Position numbers and translations under genes: made by a program
Assembly: GCA_964571595.1 (NCBI GenBank)
Contig: CAZNCJ010000011.1
Span: forward strand, 1 to 49,864
Source: CALCKU01 sp964571595
GTDB lineage: Bacteria; Pseudomonadota; Alphaproteobacteria; Caulobacterales; Maricaulaceae
Direction of reading: 5' to 3'
DNA: 49,864 nucleotides
Notes under the pieces: model-generated
Told to the model about the DNA's origin: nothing
Seen by the model: the letters and a program-made list of their open reading frames with translations, nothing else
The model's database searches: none
Shown: positions 9,786 to 18,916 of the stretch, one piece after another
Numbering within the stretch: the first letter of the stretch is position 1
Layout: each line of letters opens with the position of its first letter

Positions 9786-11237
9786 TTAGTTTATCAGTTT
9801 TGAGTTTGGATAGGTGGCGTGCCACCCAAACCAGAAGGCTCTGTGATAGGGTAAGCGCTTTAAAACGCGCCCGTCCGCGCTCACTAATTTGCTCTCTGTA
9901 ACCTTCCAGACTTGACCGTCCAGATCAGTTGCCTGCGCGGTTCCGTCAAATTGAGTGAAGGTAATTCCGGCTGGATCATAGACACGATTAGCGCCCGTTT
10001 CATCTGTCAGAACAACGAATTTTTGTTCCCCGACTTTGCCGGAATAAACGGGATGATCTTTGAGGAACTTAGCCGAAATGGCGAGCTGATCTCGCGGGTA
10101 TTTTTTAAAGCGAAGCGCTAAAACTTCCTGTTTGTTTTTCAATCTATGATCTGAAAATGGCGTGTTGAACATTAAGTCATCTGTGGCAAAATATTCGTGA
10201 TAGGCCACGCCTTCACCATAATTTCGTCTGTGGCCGGTATCGAGCGAGAGAACTTTTGTATCCGGGTGAAGTTCCTTCCATTTACCCCATGTCGTCGTGA
10301 CAACACTTTGGTGTTCAAGCGCGATATTTTTACCTGCTAATGGCCCTAATACCGGCTCACCTTTAATCGTATTCCACATTGATTGTGTGGCCTGATCATA
10401 CATGAGCTTGTTTGAGCGATATAAGAAGCCGCTTGTGCCCATATCGTGATTTAATTCAGGTGTGTCTGTCTCATATAAAATAACGGTTCCGCACAAGGTG
10501 CAATAAACACCAGCGAAGTTCGTCCCGCCAACTTCGTCTACAAACATTTCATGCCATGCCAGAATACGCTTTGGGTAAGCCCTTACATCGCCATTGACCT
10601 CAATGCCAAATACGACATTATCATCTTCGAGATAATCCGCCTTTTTAGCTGAAATCATCTTAGGTTGACGTAAGGGCGGTATACCGTCCTGCACAACGCC
10701 GCCCCAGCGAATTTCGTCAAGCCTGATGCGGGCGGTTGCGGCACGGTCTTTGAAATATTTGCCGAATTTCGGGTCAATTTGACGGTAAAAATCAGATTTG
10801 AAATTATCATAACCCGTAATTTTGATCTCAGGTTCATTCCAGAGCCATTTAAACCAGTCATTCATATCGGTTCCGAAGTCCTGACCTGTACTATCCCTTA
10901 ATTTATTGAGTACAGCACGGCGAATTTTCGGCTCGCTGATGAAATTATACAGCTCAATGCTCGGCGGTATATAGGCGGGACTCCAGCTCGTATTTAAGGC
11001 CTCTATCTGGTCTTTGAGTAAGGAATCAGGGGTGCGGCGCAGGAAAGACAGCAGTAAAGTCTGGTCAAGCTCGGAGAGCGTATATTGCGCATTTGTATCA
11101 ATAAGTCCGGCCACAGAGCTTTGCGCGGCAGGGGATTGGCTGGCTTGCTCTGTTTTTTGGCCTTCAGCTTGTGCACAAGCACTCAGCGAGAGGCACAATC
11201 CGAGATATAGGGGGGATAGATTTATTAAACGGCGCAT
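9786..11237 (-). CDS. DUF3179 domain lipoprotein
   Basis: This 483-residue protein has an N-terminal lipobox (LSAC, C21). It then has an extended region and the DUF3179 core, recognisable from VRAYPKRILAWHEMFVDEVG, VYCTLCGTVILYE, GFLYRSNKLMYDQATQSMW, EPVLGPLAGK, TWGKWKELHPDTKVLSLDTG. The paired cysteines in YCTLCG are characteristic of the family. The biochemical role of DUF3179 proteins is not established; a redox or cofactor-binding function is only a guess. It is probably attached to an envelope membrane. It lies downstream of the sortase gene on the same strand with 86 bp between them, so co-transcription is possible. Confidence 0.85.
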   Translation of the reverse strand: MRRLINLSPLYLGLCLSLSACAQAEGQKTEQASQSPAAQSSVAGLIDTNAQYTLSELDQTLLLSFLRRTPDSLLKDQIEALNTSWSPAYIPPSIELYNFISEPKIRRAVLNKLRDSTGQDFGTDMNDWFKWLWNEPEIKITGYDNFKSDFYRQIDPKFGKYFKDRAATARIRLDEIRWGGVVQDGIPPLRQPKMISAKKADYLEDDNVVFGIEVNGDVRAYPKRILAWHEMFVDEVGGTNFAGVYCTLCGTVILYETDTPELNHDMGTSGFLYRSNKLMYDQATQSMWNTIKGEPVLGPLAGKNIALEHQSVVTTTWGKWKELHPDTKVLSLDTGHRRNYGEGVAYHEYFATDDLMFNTPFSDHRLKNKQEVLALRFKKYPRDQLAISAKFLKDHPVYSGKVGEQKFVVLTDETGANRVYDPAGITFTQFDGTAQATDLDGQVWKVTESKLVSADGRVLKRLPYHRAFWFGWHATYPNSKLIN

Positions 11238-11323
11238 GGAAATCTCGAGGTTTAGAAGAACTTATGTGATTCCAATTTACCAAATAAATTTTGAAAACCA
11301 TCTCACAAATACTCAACACGCTG

Positions 11324-11956
11324 TCACGAAGACGTTATAGCTTCGGCATAAACCACATAGCGCAAGGGGCCGTTAAAACTGATATTGTTAAATGGATAAC
11401 ATGTGACGAGTACCAGTTTGGACGCGGGTTCATCCTTATGGAGTTCCGGTGTCCCATCAAGTTTCAAATGTTCATATCTCGTATCAATAATAAGCTGATC
11501 CGTGATTTTATAGGGCGTGGTGCCGGCCATCGTCTCCAGTGTTATCACATCGTCGGTTGTGAGGTCTTTTAAGGGCTTGAAATGGGTGTTTTTATGGGCG
11601 GCTATGACAAGGCTCTGGGCGCTTGTTGGAGTGTAGACAAGGCCGGGGCCAAAGGCCAGTGCTTGACCGCTATCTGTGTTAAGGACAATGGCCGATTTGT
11701 TTTGATCCGGGAAATTTATCTTGGCGATGGGATAGGCATCCAGACCCAGCCAAGGCGTACGGAACTGCCCTGTTTTGACAGATTGTGTCCATGCCTTTCC
11801 CAGTAAAATCTGTGAGAGCTCTGCTTTGGCACCCATATAAAGACCGTGGCCGAATAAGATCAGGCCAAGGCACGTCAGGAGTAAGCCGGGTAGGGCGTTA
11901 GAAAGTTTTACCCGCCGCGTAAACTGTGCGGGTAATGGCGGCGCAAGGCTAGGCAT
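11324..11956 (-). CDS. class GN (marine proteobacterial) sortase
   Basis: This 210-residue transpeptidase has one N-terminal membrane helix (about residues 21-41) followed by the sortase fold. The catalytic triad is visible: His121 in VIAAHKNTHF, Cys186 in LVTCYPF and Arg199 in GPLRYVVY. Sortases cleave a sorting motif in a partner and attach it covalently. The Gram-negative class usually has a single dedicated target encoded next door, and that is the arrangement here: its start overlaps the 3' end of the VIT-vWA gene by 8 bp, suggesting translational coupling. The acceptor in the Gram-negative envelope is not known to me. Confidence 0.92.
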   Translation of the reverse strand: MPSLAPPLPAQFTRRVKLSNALPGLLLTCLGLILFGHGLYMGAKAELSQILLGKAWTQSVKTGQFRTPWLGLDAYPIAKINFPDQNKSAIVLNTDSGQALAFGPGLVYTPTSAQSLVIAAHKNTHFKPLKDLTTDDVITLETMAGTTPYKITDQLIIDTRYEHLKLDGTPELHKDEPASKLVLVTCYPFNNISFNGPLRYVVYAEAITSS

Positions 11957-14342
11957 AGGGGGATGAGGCTGACGGCTTAGCCCGTCGGGGCGAGGTATTT
12001 CTACCTGATGTTATTTTTTGTTGCCTGCGCCGACGCCCTAGCCACTTTGACCGTCCTATGAATGTTAGGAATGCCCCTAACCAGATCAGAAAAATATGCG
12101 GGCTGGCGGTTGAGGGCAGTTGTAGCGATCTGGTCGGACTATTTTGGACATCGCTATTTGTAGATGGCGGCGGGCTGGCATAGTTTTGGGACATGCTTAA
12201 ATCGAGGCCTGCAAGTTTTCCAAAAACCCAACCCTCTGGCAGCATAGTGGGTACATCCCGCCTTATAAGCGCCTCAGAAACTTCCCGGCTTGGTGTTATA
12301 TCTACCGCGACCAGCGAGGTCAGGCGGCTGACAAGGTGGTGATCTAGGGCCGTTTGTAAAATTTGGGCATCAATCGTTCCGGCTGTTTGTCGATCAAAGC
12401 GATTTTCTTCCAGATCTTGAATTTTCCGCCGCGCCCAAAGCGTGGCTATGCCTTTGGCGGATGGCAAATCAGATAGAGCTATGTCTTTTGACCAATTTTG
12501 CGTGTTTTGCCGCCCGCTTAAAGTAAGTGTTTGCGGCAGATCGAGTGTTGCGACTTTAGTGAGGCTAATCAAAGGATCGCCCGTATAAAGGTCAGGCAAA
12601 CGCGAGGGATAGCTTTCTCCGCTTTCTTGTAAGGACATATTGATATGGGTGAGAACGGGCGTATCAAGTGCCTTAAACAGGGCCTCCATTTCAGAGCGGA
12701 CTTCTGAGAGAGAACCTATGATCACAGATTTTCCGCGACCAAATTTTGCCGCCCGTGAGAGGAAAAACCTGTTTGGCGCAGACCCTATACCGACGGGAAA
12801 GAGGCGTCCGCTACCTAGCTTATCTTTGATCAGGGCAAAAAGCTGTGTTTCATTTCCTATCGAGCCATCCGTCATGAAAATGACCTGTCTTATCCGATTT
12901 GGATCAGCCTTGGTTGAGAGCATGAAGTCTAGGGCGGGCACCATTTGCGTGCTGCCTTTTGCTTCTAGTTTTTTGATAAAGCGTCTGGCAGAACTCAGCG
13001 TTCGTTCCGTTACAGGCTGTGGCGTTTTAAACAAATGGGTGAAACCGCTTGAAAACCTAACAATATTAAACGTGTCACCGGCCTCTAATGTGTTCAGGCC
13101 TAAGAGGAGCGCGTCGCGTGCTTGCTCGATTGACTTACCCCCCATAGAGCCTGACGTGTCTATGATAAAGAGGCTTTCACGGGATGACTCTAGGCTCTCC
13201 GTCTGGTTTGAAAGCTCAACTAATGTGTCGGTTCTCATGAAGGCTTCATCAGGCGGCGTAAGTAATGTCAGGAGAAATGTATCCTGTCCTATAGTCTCTT
13301 TAAAAATAGTTTCTTGTGGATTGCCTTTGGGCTTGGCTTGCCATGTAAGCTTGAAATCTCGATTGGCTGGGATTTCACCGTCTTTAAGGCTTATCTTTGC
13401 GCTATCCTCATCTAATTGACTGACTTCAACTTCATGATAGGCGCTCTCTACCTTGTCCAGATCAAATCCAGCATCGAGATTGACAGAAATATTGACCGGT
13501 AATCTTAAATATTCAGTGGGCTCTAATGTCGGCGCCATAAGCGGTGGAGATATGCGGTGTCTATCGAGTACGGGATCAAGTACCGCCATGGTTATATTGC
13601 CTTGGCTTGCGATTTCAACGGTTTGGGGTGGGGGCGAGTAGCGCGGCGCAACCGTCATTGGAAAAACAAGTGATGCCTTTCCTTGCGAAATTTCAGCCTT
13701 GTCCTGATACTCAATTTGTATAGCGACGGATTCGTGCGGACCAATATTGGCCACAGAGGCGGTAAAGATATTCGGGCGTTCTTGTTCGACAAGTCCTGCT
13801 TTTTTGCCCGCTGCCTTGGCTTCAGTATAGATTTTCTTGGCGAGTTGTTTTTCCTTGATTTGACCTTCAATAAAGCGCCCACCCACAATTATGCGTAATT
13901 GATCGACGGCTGCATTCTCAGGCAAAGGAAAAACGTAAACACCTTCCACCCAATCCGGGCTCTCATTTTTAAAGGTCTGGGAGAGCGTGGTGCGGATGAC
14001 GGGGCCAGAAATATTGATTTTAACATCCGTGTCTATCGTCGGAGCTTTGAGATATTTGCCGTGATCTGAGGTTTTGAAAAGGAGGCTGCTGGAACCGATT
14101 TGATCTAAGCTATAGGTTTCAGTGTTTTCCAATGCAGGGGTATTTGCGGATCTATAGGTGTGCGATTGTGAAAGAGACGCGGGGGGTTTCTGTGTCAATG
14201 AAGTCTGGGTTAAAGGGGTTTGGGCGTGGACTGTAATTAGGGTTGGATTAAAAAGGCCCAGTATAAGAGCGCTTGAGAGTAACCTAACTCCGGAATGTCT
14301 GCCTATAGCAGATTTAAAAGATGGTGTGATGTGTAATGGCAT
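11949..14342 (-). CDS. marine sortase target protein, VIT plus von Willebrand A domains
   Basis: This 797-residue protein starts with a signal peptide (about 1-40). It then has a VIT domain (about 100-230; VEGVYVFPLPENAAVDQL, KKAGLVEQERPNIFTASVANI) and a vWA domain with an intact MIDAS (FIIDTSGSMGG, later FMTDGSIGNE). The C-terminus has a sorting signal: LPSTA at 742-746, a hydrophobic stretch (IFLIWLGAFLTF) and a cluster of basic residues (GRRRR). This is the known target architecture of the class GN sortase encoded by the overlapping downstream gene. The tail runs about 25 residues beyond the basic cluster. Likely a surface-displayed adhesion or protein-binding factor. Confidence 0.92.
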   Translation of the reverse strand: MPLHITPSFKSAIGRHSGVRLLSSALILGLFNPTLITVHAQTPLTQTSLTQKPPASLSQSHTYRSANTPALENTETYSLDQIGSSSLLFKTSDHGKYLKAPTIDTDVKINISGPVIRTTLSQTFKNESPDWVEGVYVFPLPENAAVDQLRIIVGGRFIEGQIKEKQLAKKIYTEAKAAGKKAGLVEQERPNIFTASVANIGPHESVAIQIEYQDKAEISQGKASLVFPMTVAPRYSPPPQTVEIASQGNITMAVLDPVLDRHRISPPLMAPTLEPTEYLRLPVNISVNLDAGFDLDKVESAYHEVEVSQLDEDSAKISLKDGEIPANRDFKLTWQAKPKGNPQETIFKETIGQDTFLLTLLTPPDEAFMRTDTLVELSNQTESLESSRESLFIIDTSGSMGGKSIEQARDALLLGLNTLEAGDTFNIVRFSSGFTHLFKTPQPVTERTLSSARRFIKKLEAKGSTQMVPALDFMLSTKADPNRIRQVIFMTDGSIGNETQLFALIKDKLGSGRLFPVGIGSAPNRFFLSRAAKFGRGKSVIIGSLSEVRSEMEALFKALDTPVLTHINMSLQESGESYPSRLPDLYTGDPLISLTKVATLDLPQTLTLSGRQNTQNWSKDIALSDLPSAKGIATLWARRKIQDLEENRFDRQTAGTIDAQILQTALDHHLVSRLTSLVAVDITPSREVSEALIRRDVPTMLPEGWVFGKLAGLDLSMSQNYASPPPSTNSDVQNSPTRSLQLPSTASPHIFLIWLGAFLTFIGRSKWLGRRRRQQKITSGRNTSPRRAKPSASSPYA

Positions 14343-14720
14343 GATGTTCCCCTCAATATGAAATGACTGTCCTATGAGGGGCTAGAGAGGTTTTTAGGCG
14401 TATCTGGGACGCGGATGTGGAAAATTTATGGCAATATTCGCAAATAGGGCCTAATCTGGACGGATGAAGCCCTATCATGCCTTATTTACGACTTGTCCGC
14501 ATACGCCTTTATAAAGGCCTTATTCGCTAATGATGCCTATGGTGCTTAAAAAGGTCAAACAGAGCCGTCACTTAAAATTAACTATAACCATTCCTGTTTT
14601 GGAACTGTTATCCAAGTTTTTCATAGAAAATTAAGAATAAGGCTTAGCGAAAAGCTATATTTTTTCACTTATATTCTGATTAATTGATGTCAGGGATGCA
14701 CCCTTTGGGTGTAAGGTGAA
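14343..14720. other. 378-bp divergent intergenic region
   Basis: It separates the sortase target gene (minus) from the second TadG-like gene (plus) and should hold both promoters. It contains a perfect 14-bp palindrome at 14505-14518 and an AT-rich tract from about 14570 to 14670 before the plus-strand gene. No ORF or RNA gene was recognised. Confidence 0.5.
14505..14518. promoter_or_regulatory. 14-bp perfect palindrome, candidate operator
   Basis: GCCTTTATAAAGGC reads the same on both strands and sits near the middle of the divergent intergenic region. The position suits a dimeric regulator acting on one or both genes. It is short enough to occur by chance. Confidence 0.25.
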
Positions 14721-16067
14721 ATGAAGCAAATTAGAAATAAATATAAGAGATTTTTATCAGACGAAAAAGGCTCTTTTGGTACGATTGCCGCAACGACAAT
14801 GTTGGCAGCGATTTTGGCTGTTGGGGTGACTGTTGATGTCTCCCGGGCTTATAAAGCCCAAAATCAGGTGCAAACATTAACAGATAGTGTGGCCTTAGCT
14901 GCCTCTGTCTATATACGCGATAATGAAGAGCCGCCAACAGACCGTAATCAAGGTTTTGTGGACGGAGTGAAATATGATGTTTCAGAGATTGCGGTAGGTA
15001 ATCCAGTTCCCGGTCTAACTGGGGATTTCACGGTTTCATATGACGATGAGAAAAGACAAGCTGTCGTTAATTTTAAAGGCGCACTCCAAACGGCTTTTCT
15101 TTCAGCTTTCAGAAAAGAAGCCATTAATATGACGGAGACTTCAACAGTTAAATATTTGGGGCTTGAAACACCGCCTCTCAGTGTGATGCTAGTTGTCGAT
15201 AATTCCGGTTCTATGAATTATGATGATAGACCTATCACAACGAGTACTGCCTTCACGCAGGAAGAAAGAGGGCGAAATTCGTTCCGTAATGATGTGTTGA
15301 ATATTCGTAATGGAAATCTTAACAATCTAACTCATTTTGATAGAGACGATTTCGCCTCAACGACTTTTAATCGTCGTATTGATGGGTTGAGACGGACAGT
15401 CATCGATTTTAATAATGACTTACAAGAGCTTGTGGATGATGCTGAGGCGGACGATCTGCCACGTTTTTTAAGAACGGCCTTTATACCATATAGTAGCCGC
15501 GGAAACTCAAGAACATCTTTCTCCAGCAGTATTGTAAGAGGCTTAGAGCAAGATCCGGAATGGGGTAAATTCGTACAAACGAACATAGATAATATGGTGC
15601 CGGCAGGCGGCACCAGTTCGGCAGATCCACTTTCAAGAGCTGAATTTAACCTCTCGCTTGAAGAGGACTTTCATGAGGATGAGAACAATAATGATAATGT
15701 CGGTAAATATGTGATTTTCATGACTGATGGGGTCTCAAACGATATTTCACAGAGCTTGGCCGTCTGTAATCGCCTTAATGAAGCCGGCGTTCAAGTCTAT
15801 ACTATCGGCTATGCCTTGCAGCCAGGTACTTATTATGTTGGGTTTAATTATGGACGCTGGGCGAGAAGAAATGGGGTTTGGGTAAGAGATATTCTCAATA
15901 CGATTGAGCAAGATCAATCCTTGTCAGCAGACGCTAATCGCTTCTTGCGGAGTTGTGCCAGCTCGCCGGAACATTTCATTGAAGCCGATAACACGGCAGC
16001 TCTGGCACGCGCTTTTTCCACGATCAGTGAAAAAATTAAGGCTGACGCCATCCGTATTATCGGATAA
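14721..16067 (+). CDS. TadE/TadG-like pilus-assembly protein with von Willebrand A domain (second copy)
   Basis: This 448-residue protein has a short basic leader, a TadG-type start (KGSFGTIAATTMLAAIL) with one membrane helix (about 19-40), then a vWA domain with a complete MIDAS DNSGSM (D160, S162, S164) and IFMTDGVSND. AAGGTG sits just upstream of the ATG. It shares architecture with the gene at 7344-8747 and probably faces the periplasm. No Tad secretion machinery is encoded in the window, so it either works with a locus elsewhere or has a separate job. A strong terminator follows. Confidence 0.85.
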   Translation: MKQIRNKYKRFLSDEKGSFGTIAATTMLAAILAVGVTVDVSRAYKAQNQVQTLTDSVALAASVYIRDNEEPPTDRNQGFVDGVKYDVSEIAVGNPVPGLTGDFTVSYDDEKRQAVVNFKGALQTAFLSAFRKEAINMTETSTVKYLGLETPPLSVMLVVDNSGSMNYDDRPITTSTAFTQEERGRNSFRNDVLNIRNGNLNNLTHFDRDDFASTTFNRRIDGLRRTVIDFNNDLQELVDDAEADDLPRFLRTAFIPYSSRGNSRTSFSSSIVRGLEQDPEWGKFVQTNIDNMVPAGGTSSADPLSRAEFNLSLEEDFHEDENNNDNVGKYVIFMTDGVSNDISQSLAVCNRLNEAGVQVYTIGYALQPGTYYVGFNYGRWARRNGVWVRDILNTIEQDQSLSADANRFLRSCASSPEHFIEADNTAALARAFSTISEKIKADAIRIIG

Positions 16068-16086
16068 GCAGACTACATTAAAAGTA

Positions 16087-16120
16087 AAACCCGCTCGAAT
16101 TTATGTTCGAGTGGGTTTTT
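16087..16120. terminator. bidirectional rho-independent terminator
   Basis: A 14-bp stem (16087-16100 with 16107-16120, one G-T pair) closes a 6-base loop. Seven Ts follow on the plus strand, with an A-tract on the left. It lies between the convergent TadG-like gene and rpoH. Confidence 0.88.
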
Positions 16121-16145
16121 TTATGGGTTAAATGTGAGGGGCAGC

Positions 16146-17111
16146 TTACGCCTCTATATAGCCCGTATTGCGGCTGGCCTTAAGCATAGCCTCTTGGAGC
16201 TTTTCGAAAGCCCGGGCTTCGATTTGACGAATACGCTCACGGCTAACTTTGTAAATACCGGCAAGGTCTTCGAGTGTCATAGGGCTATCAGAAAGTCGCC
16301 GTTTGGTGATGATGTCCTGTTCGCGCTCATTTAGATTTTGCATGGCCTCACGTAACAATTCCATACGGGCATCATGTTCTTGGCTTTCACCCAATGTTGT
16401 TTCCTGCGAGTCCGTATCGTCTTCAAGCCAGTCCTGCCATTCAGCAGAACCGTCATCGCCGCCAATTACGACATTCAGCGAGGCATCGCCGCCGTGTAAC
16501 ATGCGCCGGTTCATCGAGGTGACTTCTTCCTCTTTTACGCCTAAGGATGTTGCGATTTTTTTGACTTTTTCCGGGGTAAGGTCACCGTCTTCAATCGCTT
16601 TCATCTCACCTTTAAGGCGGCGCAGGTTGAAAAATAGTTTTTTCTGAGCCGCGGTGGTGCCCATTTTGACGAGCGACCATGAGCGCAGCACATATTCCTG
16701 TATGGCAGCTCTGATCCACCACATGGCATAGGTAGAGAGGCGGAAGCCCTTATCAGGATCGAATTTCTTGACGGCCTGCATGAGGCCGACATTGCCTTCC
16801 GAGATGACTTCGCCAATAGGCAGGCCGTAACCCCGATATCCCATAGCAATTTTTGCAACAAGACGAAGGTGAGAGGTCACCATGCGCTCGGCAGCCTTCG
16901 TATCACCATCTTCTACCCAGCGTTTCGCGAGGCGAAATTCCTCATTTTTTTCCAGCATAGGAAATTTACGAATTTCAGCGAGATAACGGTTGAGGCCTTG
17001 TTCAGGGGATAAGCTGACTGACAGGCTCATATTACCGCTATAGGCGGCGTCTTTCTTTGACGCGCCAGACGCGGATTTTTTTGCCGGTAATTTGGTTGAT
17101 GTCTTCGACAT
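16146..17111 (-). CDS. rpoH: RNA polymerase sigma factor RpoH (sigma-32)
   Basis: This 321-residue group 3-like sigma-70 factor directs heat-shock transcription. Region 2 is intact (HLRLVAKIAMGYRGYGLPIG, GNVGLMQAVKKFDPDKGFR, STYAMWWIRAAIQEY). The RpoH box QKKLFFNLRRLK, used in DnaK/FtsH control, is present. Region 4 carries the helix-turn-helix VSRERIRQIEARAFEKL. A strong GAGGAGG ribosome site lies 7 bases before the ATG at 17111, so I keep this start even though it adds a Lys/Ser-rich extension of about 28 residues compared with shorter alphaproteobacterial RpoH. Confidence 0.96.
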   Translation of the reverse strand: MSKTSTKLPAKKSASGASKKDAAYSGNMSLSVSLSPEQGLNRYLAEIRKFPMLEKNEEFRLAKRWVEDGDTKAAERMVTSHLRLVAKIAMGYRGYGLPIGEVISEGNVGLMQAVKKFDPDKGFRLSTYAMWWIRAAIQEYVLRSWSLVKMGTTAAQKKLFFNLRRLKGEMKAIEDGDLTPEKVKKIATSLGVKEEEVTSMNRRMLHGGDASLNVVIGGDDGSAEWQDWLEDDTDSQETTLGESQEHDARMELLREAMQNLNEREQDIITKRRLSDSPMTLEDLAGIYKVSRERIRQIEARAFEKLQEAMLKASRNTGYIEA

Positions 17112-17227
17112 AAACCCTCCTCAGTGAATCCAACACTAAATGTAGGGATTTAAGATGGAAATTAAAGGGGTAATGGGAAAAAACATGTAAAATTTGTGTG
17201 ACCCGCTCATATGGGTTATCATTACTC

Positions 17228-17617
17228 ATGAACCTTATCAAAACGATTATCTGTTTTCTATTAGCCGCCTTTTTTATCTTTGCGGGTATAACACATTTTA
17301 CCCAAGACAGTGTTTATACCGAAATTGTGCCGCCCTTTCTACCTTTCCCTTACATGATTGTCTGGGTCACGGGTGTGATGGAGATTATTATGGGTATCGG
17401 TTTGTTGATACCGCGCTGGCGACGCCTGTCTGGGCTGTTATTGGCACCTTTTTTACTCGCAGTCCTGCCTGCCAATATTTATATGGCCATAGCGGATATA
17501 CCGTTTAACGGGAAGGATTTAACAGATTTTCAGCTCTGGTTGCGTGTTGCCCTACAATTTCCTTTAATAGCCCTGATTTTATGGGCAAGTGGTGGGTTTT
17601 CCCGTCGACCATATTAA
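17228..17617 (+). CDS. DoxX-like membrane protein
   Basis: With the ATG at 17228 the protein has 129 residues and about four hydrophobic helices (IKTIICFLLAAFFIFAGITHF, YMIVWVTGVMEIIMGIGLLI, LSGLLLAPFLLAVLPANIY, LQFPLIALILWASGGF). The AGITHF motif and the helix pattern fit the DoxX/DoxD-like family, whose members are small membrane proteins often linked to redox or sulfur metabolism. A GTG at 17198 would add ten residues but is less like family starts. It diverges from rpoH and converges on the RluD-type gene with 24 bp between stops. Confidence 0.75.
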   Translation: MNLIKTIICFLLAAFFIFAGITHFTQDSVYTEIVPPFLPFPYMIVWVTGVMEIIMGIGLLIPRWRRLSGLLLAPFLLAVLPANIYMAIADIPFNGKDLTDFQLWLRVALQFPLIALILWASGGFSRRPY

Positions 17618-17641
17618 GGCGTTGACGCAAAAGACTTTTCG

Positions 17642-18703
17642 TTAGGATTTATTGAGCGCTTCCAATGTTTCTACCAAATGGGCCATATCTGGCGGTAAGG
17701 GTGTTTCAAACGAAATAAGCTCTTTTGTGGTCGGATGGATAAAACCCAGACTCTTGGCATGTAGGGCTTGACGTTTAAACTTTGCGATGGCGTCTCTTAC
17801 GGCAATTTCCTCATCAGATTTGGTTGTGTTAAAGGCCCGTTGTTTTCCGTAAAGCGGATCGCCAAGTAGGGGACAGCCCATATGGGCAAGATGAACGCGT
17901 ATCTGGTGCGTTCGGCCTGTTTCAAGGCGGCATTCAAGTTTTGAGACCCGTGGGCGGCCAATTGAGGCATTGGGCATTTGGCCGTAGCCCGTAATAAATT
18001 TGTAATTCGTAATAGCATGGCGACCATGTTCACTGGCGTCCATATCCATATGTGTGCCGCGTACGACAGCCTGTTTTTTTCGATCATGTGGAGAACGGGC
18101 TAATCTGCTCTCAATCCGTCCCGAGAGTGGTTTCGGGGCCGAGCGGGCCAGGCATATATAAACGCGTTCAACGCTGTGTTTGGCAAATTGACGGGAGAGA
18201 TATTGATGGGCTTTATCGTGCTTGGCGACAACCAACAGGCCTGAGGTATCCTTGTCGATGCGGTGGACAATACCGGGGCGCATAACCCCGCCAATCCCTG
18301 ATAGGCTATCTTTGCAATGATGGAGAAGGCCGTGGACTAAAGTCCCGGAGCGTGAACCCGGTGCGGGATGCACCGTCATACCGGCGGGCTTATTGACGAC
18401 TATGAGGTCTGCATCTTCAAAAATTATATCCAGATCAATTTTCTCAGGCGTAGGCCGATCATCAATAGGCGGGGGGATATTGACGGCATATTCGACATCT
18501 GCGCGCACTTTCGTAGTCGGGCTTTTAACAATGGTCCCATTGGCGCGCACCTCACCGCTCTCAATCAAAGCGCGTAATCTCACGCGCGATAGCTCATTCC
18601 AGCTGGCCAGCCATTTATCCAGCCTTTGGCCGCTATCCCCAGCCTCGGCAATTTGTGTTTGCCACTGGGCTTGGGGCGTTGATTTATCCGTTTGAGAGCT
18701 CAT
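17642..18703 (-). CDS. rluD: RluA/RluD-family 23S rRNA pseudouridine synthase
   Basis: This 353-residue enzyme has an N-terminal S4 RNA-binding domain (GQRLDKWLASWNELSRVRLR, about 24-85) and a RluA-type catalytic domain. The catalytic motif GIVHRIDKDTSGLLVVAK contains the nucleophilic Asp. LETGRTHQIRVHLAHMGCPLLGDPLYG is also typical. RluD acts on helix 69 of 23S rRNA; the exact target uridines are inferred from domain layout. Its neighbour on the left beyond the DoxX gene is rpoH, a common arrangement in alphaproteobacteria. The symbol is by family rather than proven orthology. Confidence 0.88.
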   Translation of the reverse strand: MSSQTDKSTPQAQWQTQIAEAGDSGQRLDKWLASWNELSRVRLRALIESGEVRANGTIVKSPTTKVRADVEYAVNIPPPIDDRPTPEKIDLDIIFEDADLIVVNKPAGMTVHPAPGSRSGTLVHGLLHHCKDSLSGIGGVMRPGIVHRIDKDTSGLLVVAKHDKAHQYLSRQFAKHSVERVYICLARSAPKPLSGRIESRLARSPHDRKKQAVVRGTHMDMDASEHGRHAITNYKFITGYGQMPNASIGRPRVSKLECRLETGRTHQIRVHLAHMGCPLLGDPLYGKQRAFNTTKSDEEIAVRDAIAKFKRQALHAKSLGFIHPTTKELISFETPLPPDMAHLVETLEALNKS

Positions 18704-18828
18704 CTTTGCGCTTTAAGCCTTCATAAGGAATGGTGCAATAGGTGATCGAAAAAGGGGTGATGCAGCATTTTCGTCATATGTGACGTAAAAGCCACAGCAG
18801 ACAAGTATATGAAGAAAAATCAGACAAT

Positions 18829-18859
18829 GGCTTGCTATGACATTAGTTGCATAGTAGCC
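18829..18859. promoter_or_regulatory. imperfect dyad upstream of the TonB receptor
   Basis: GGCTTGCTATG (18829-18839) and CATAGTAGCC (18850-18859) form an imperfect inverted repeat around ten bases, 58 bp before the receptor start. TonB receptor genes are often controlled by metal or nutrient regulators. This matches no operator I can name, and chance is possible. Confidence 0.2.
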
Positions 18860-18916
18860 AAATAGGTAAGGTGTCTTATTAAAGACACGATCAACAAAAA
18901 ACAAATTGGGGAAGTT

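Noticed and set aside
12640..13419. 259-codon plus-strand frame
   Set aside because: It is the complement of the VIT-vWA gene, which has clear domains and a sorting signal.
7344..16067. A Tad pilus locus
   Set aside because: Only TadG-like proteins are present; no pilin, ATPase, secretin or peptidase gene was found.
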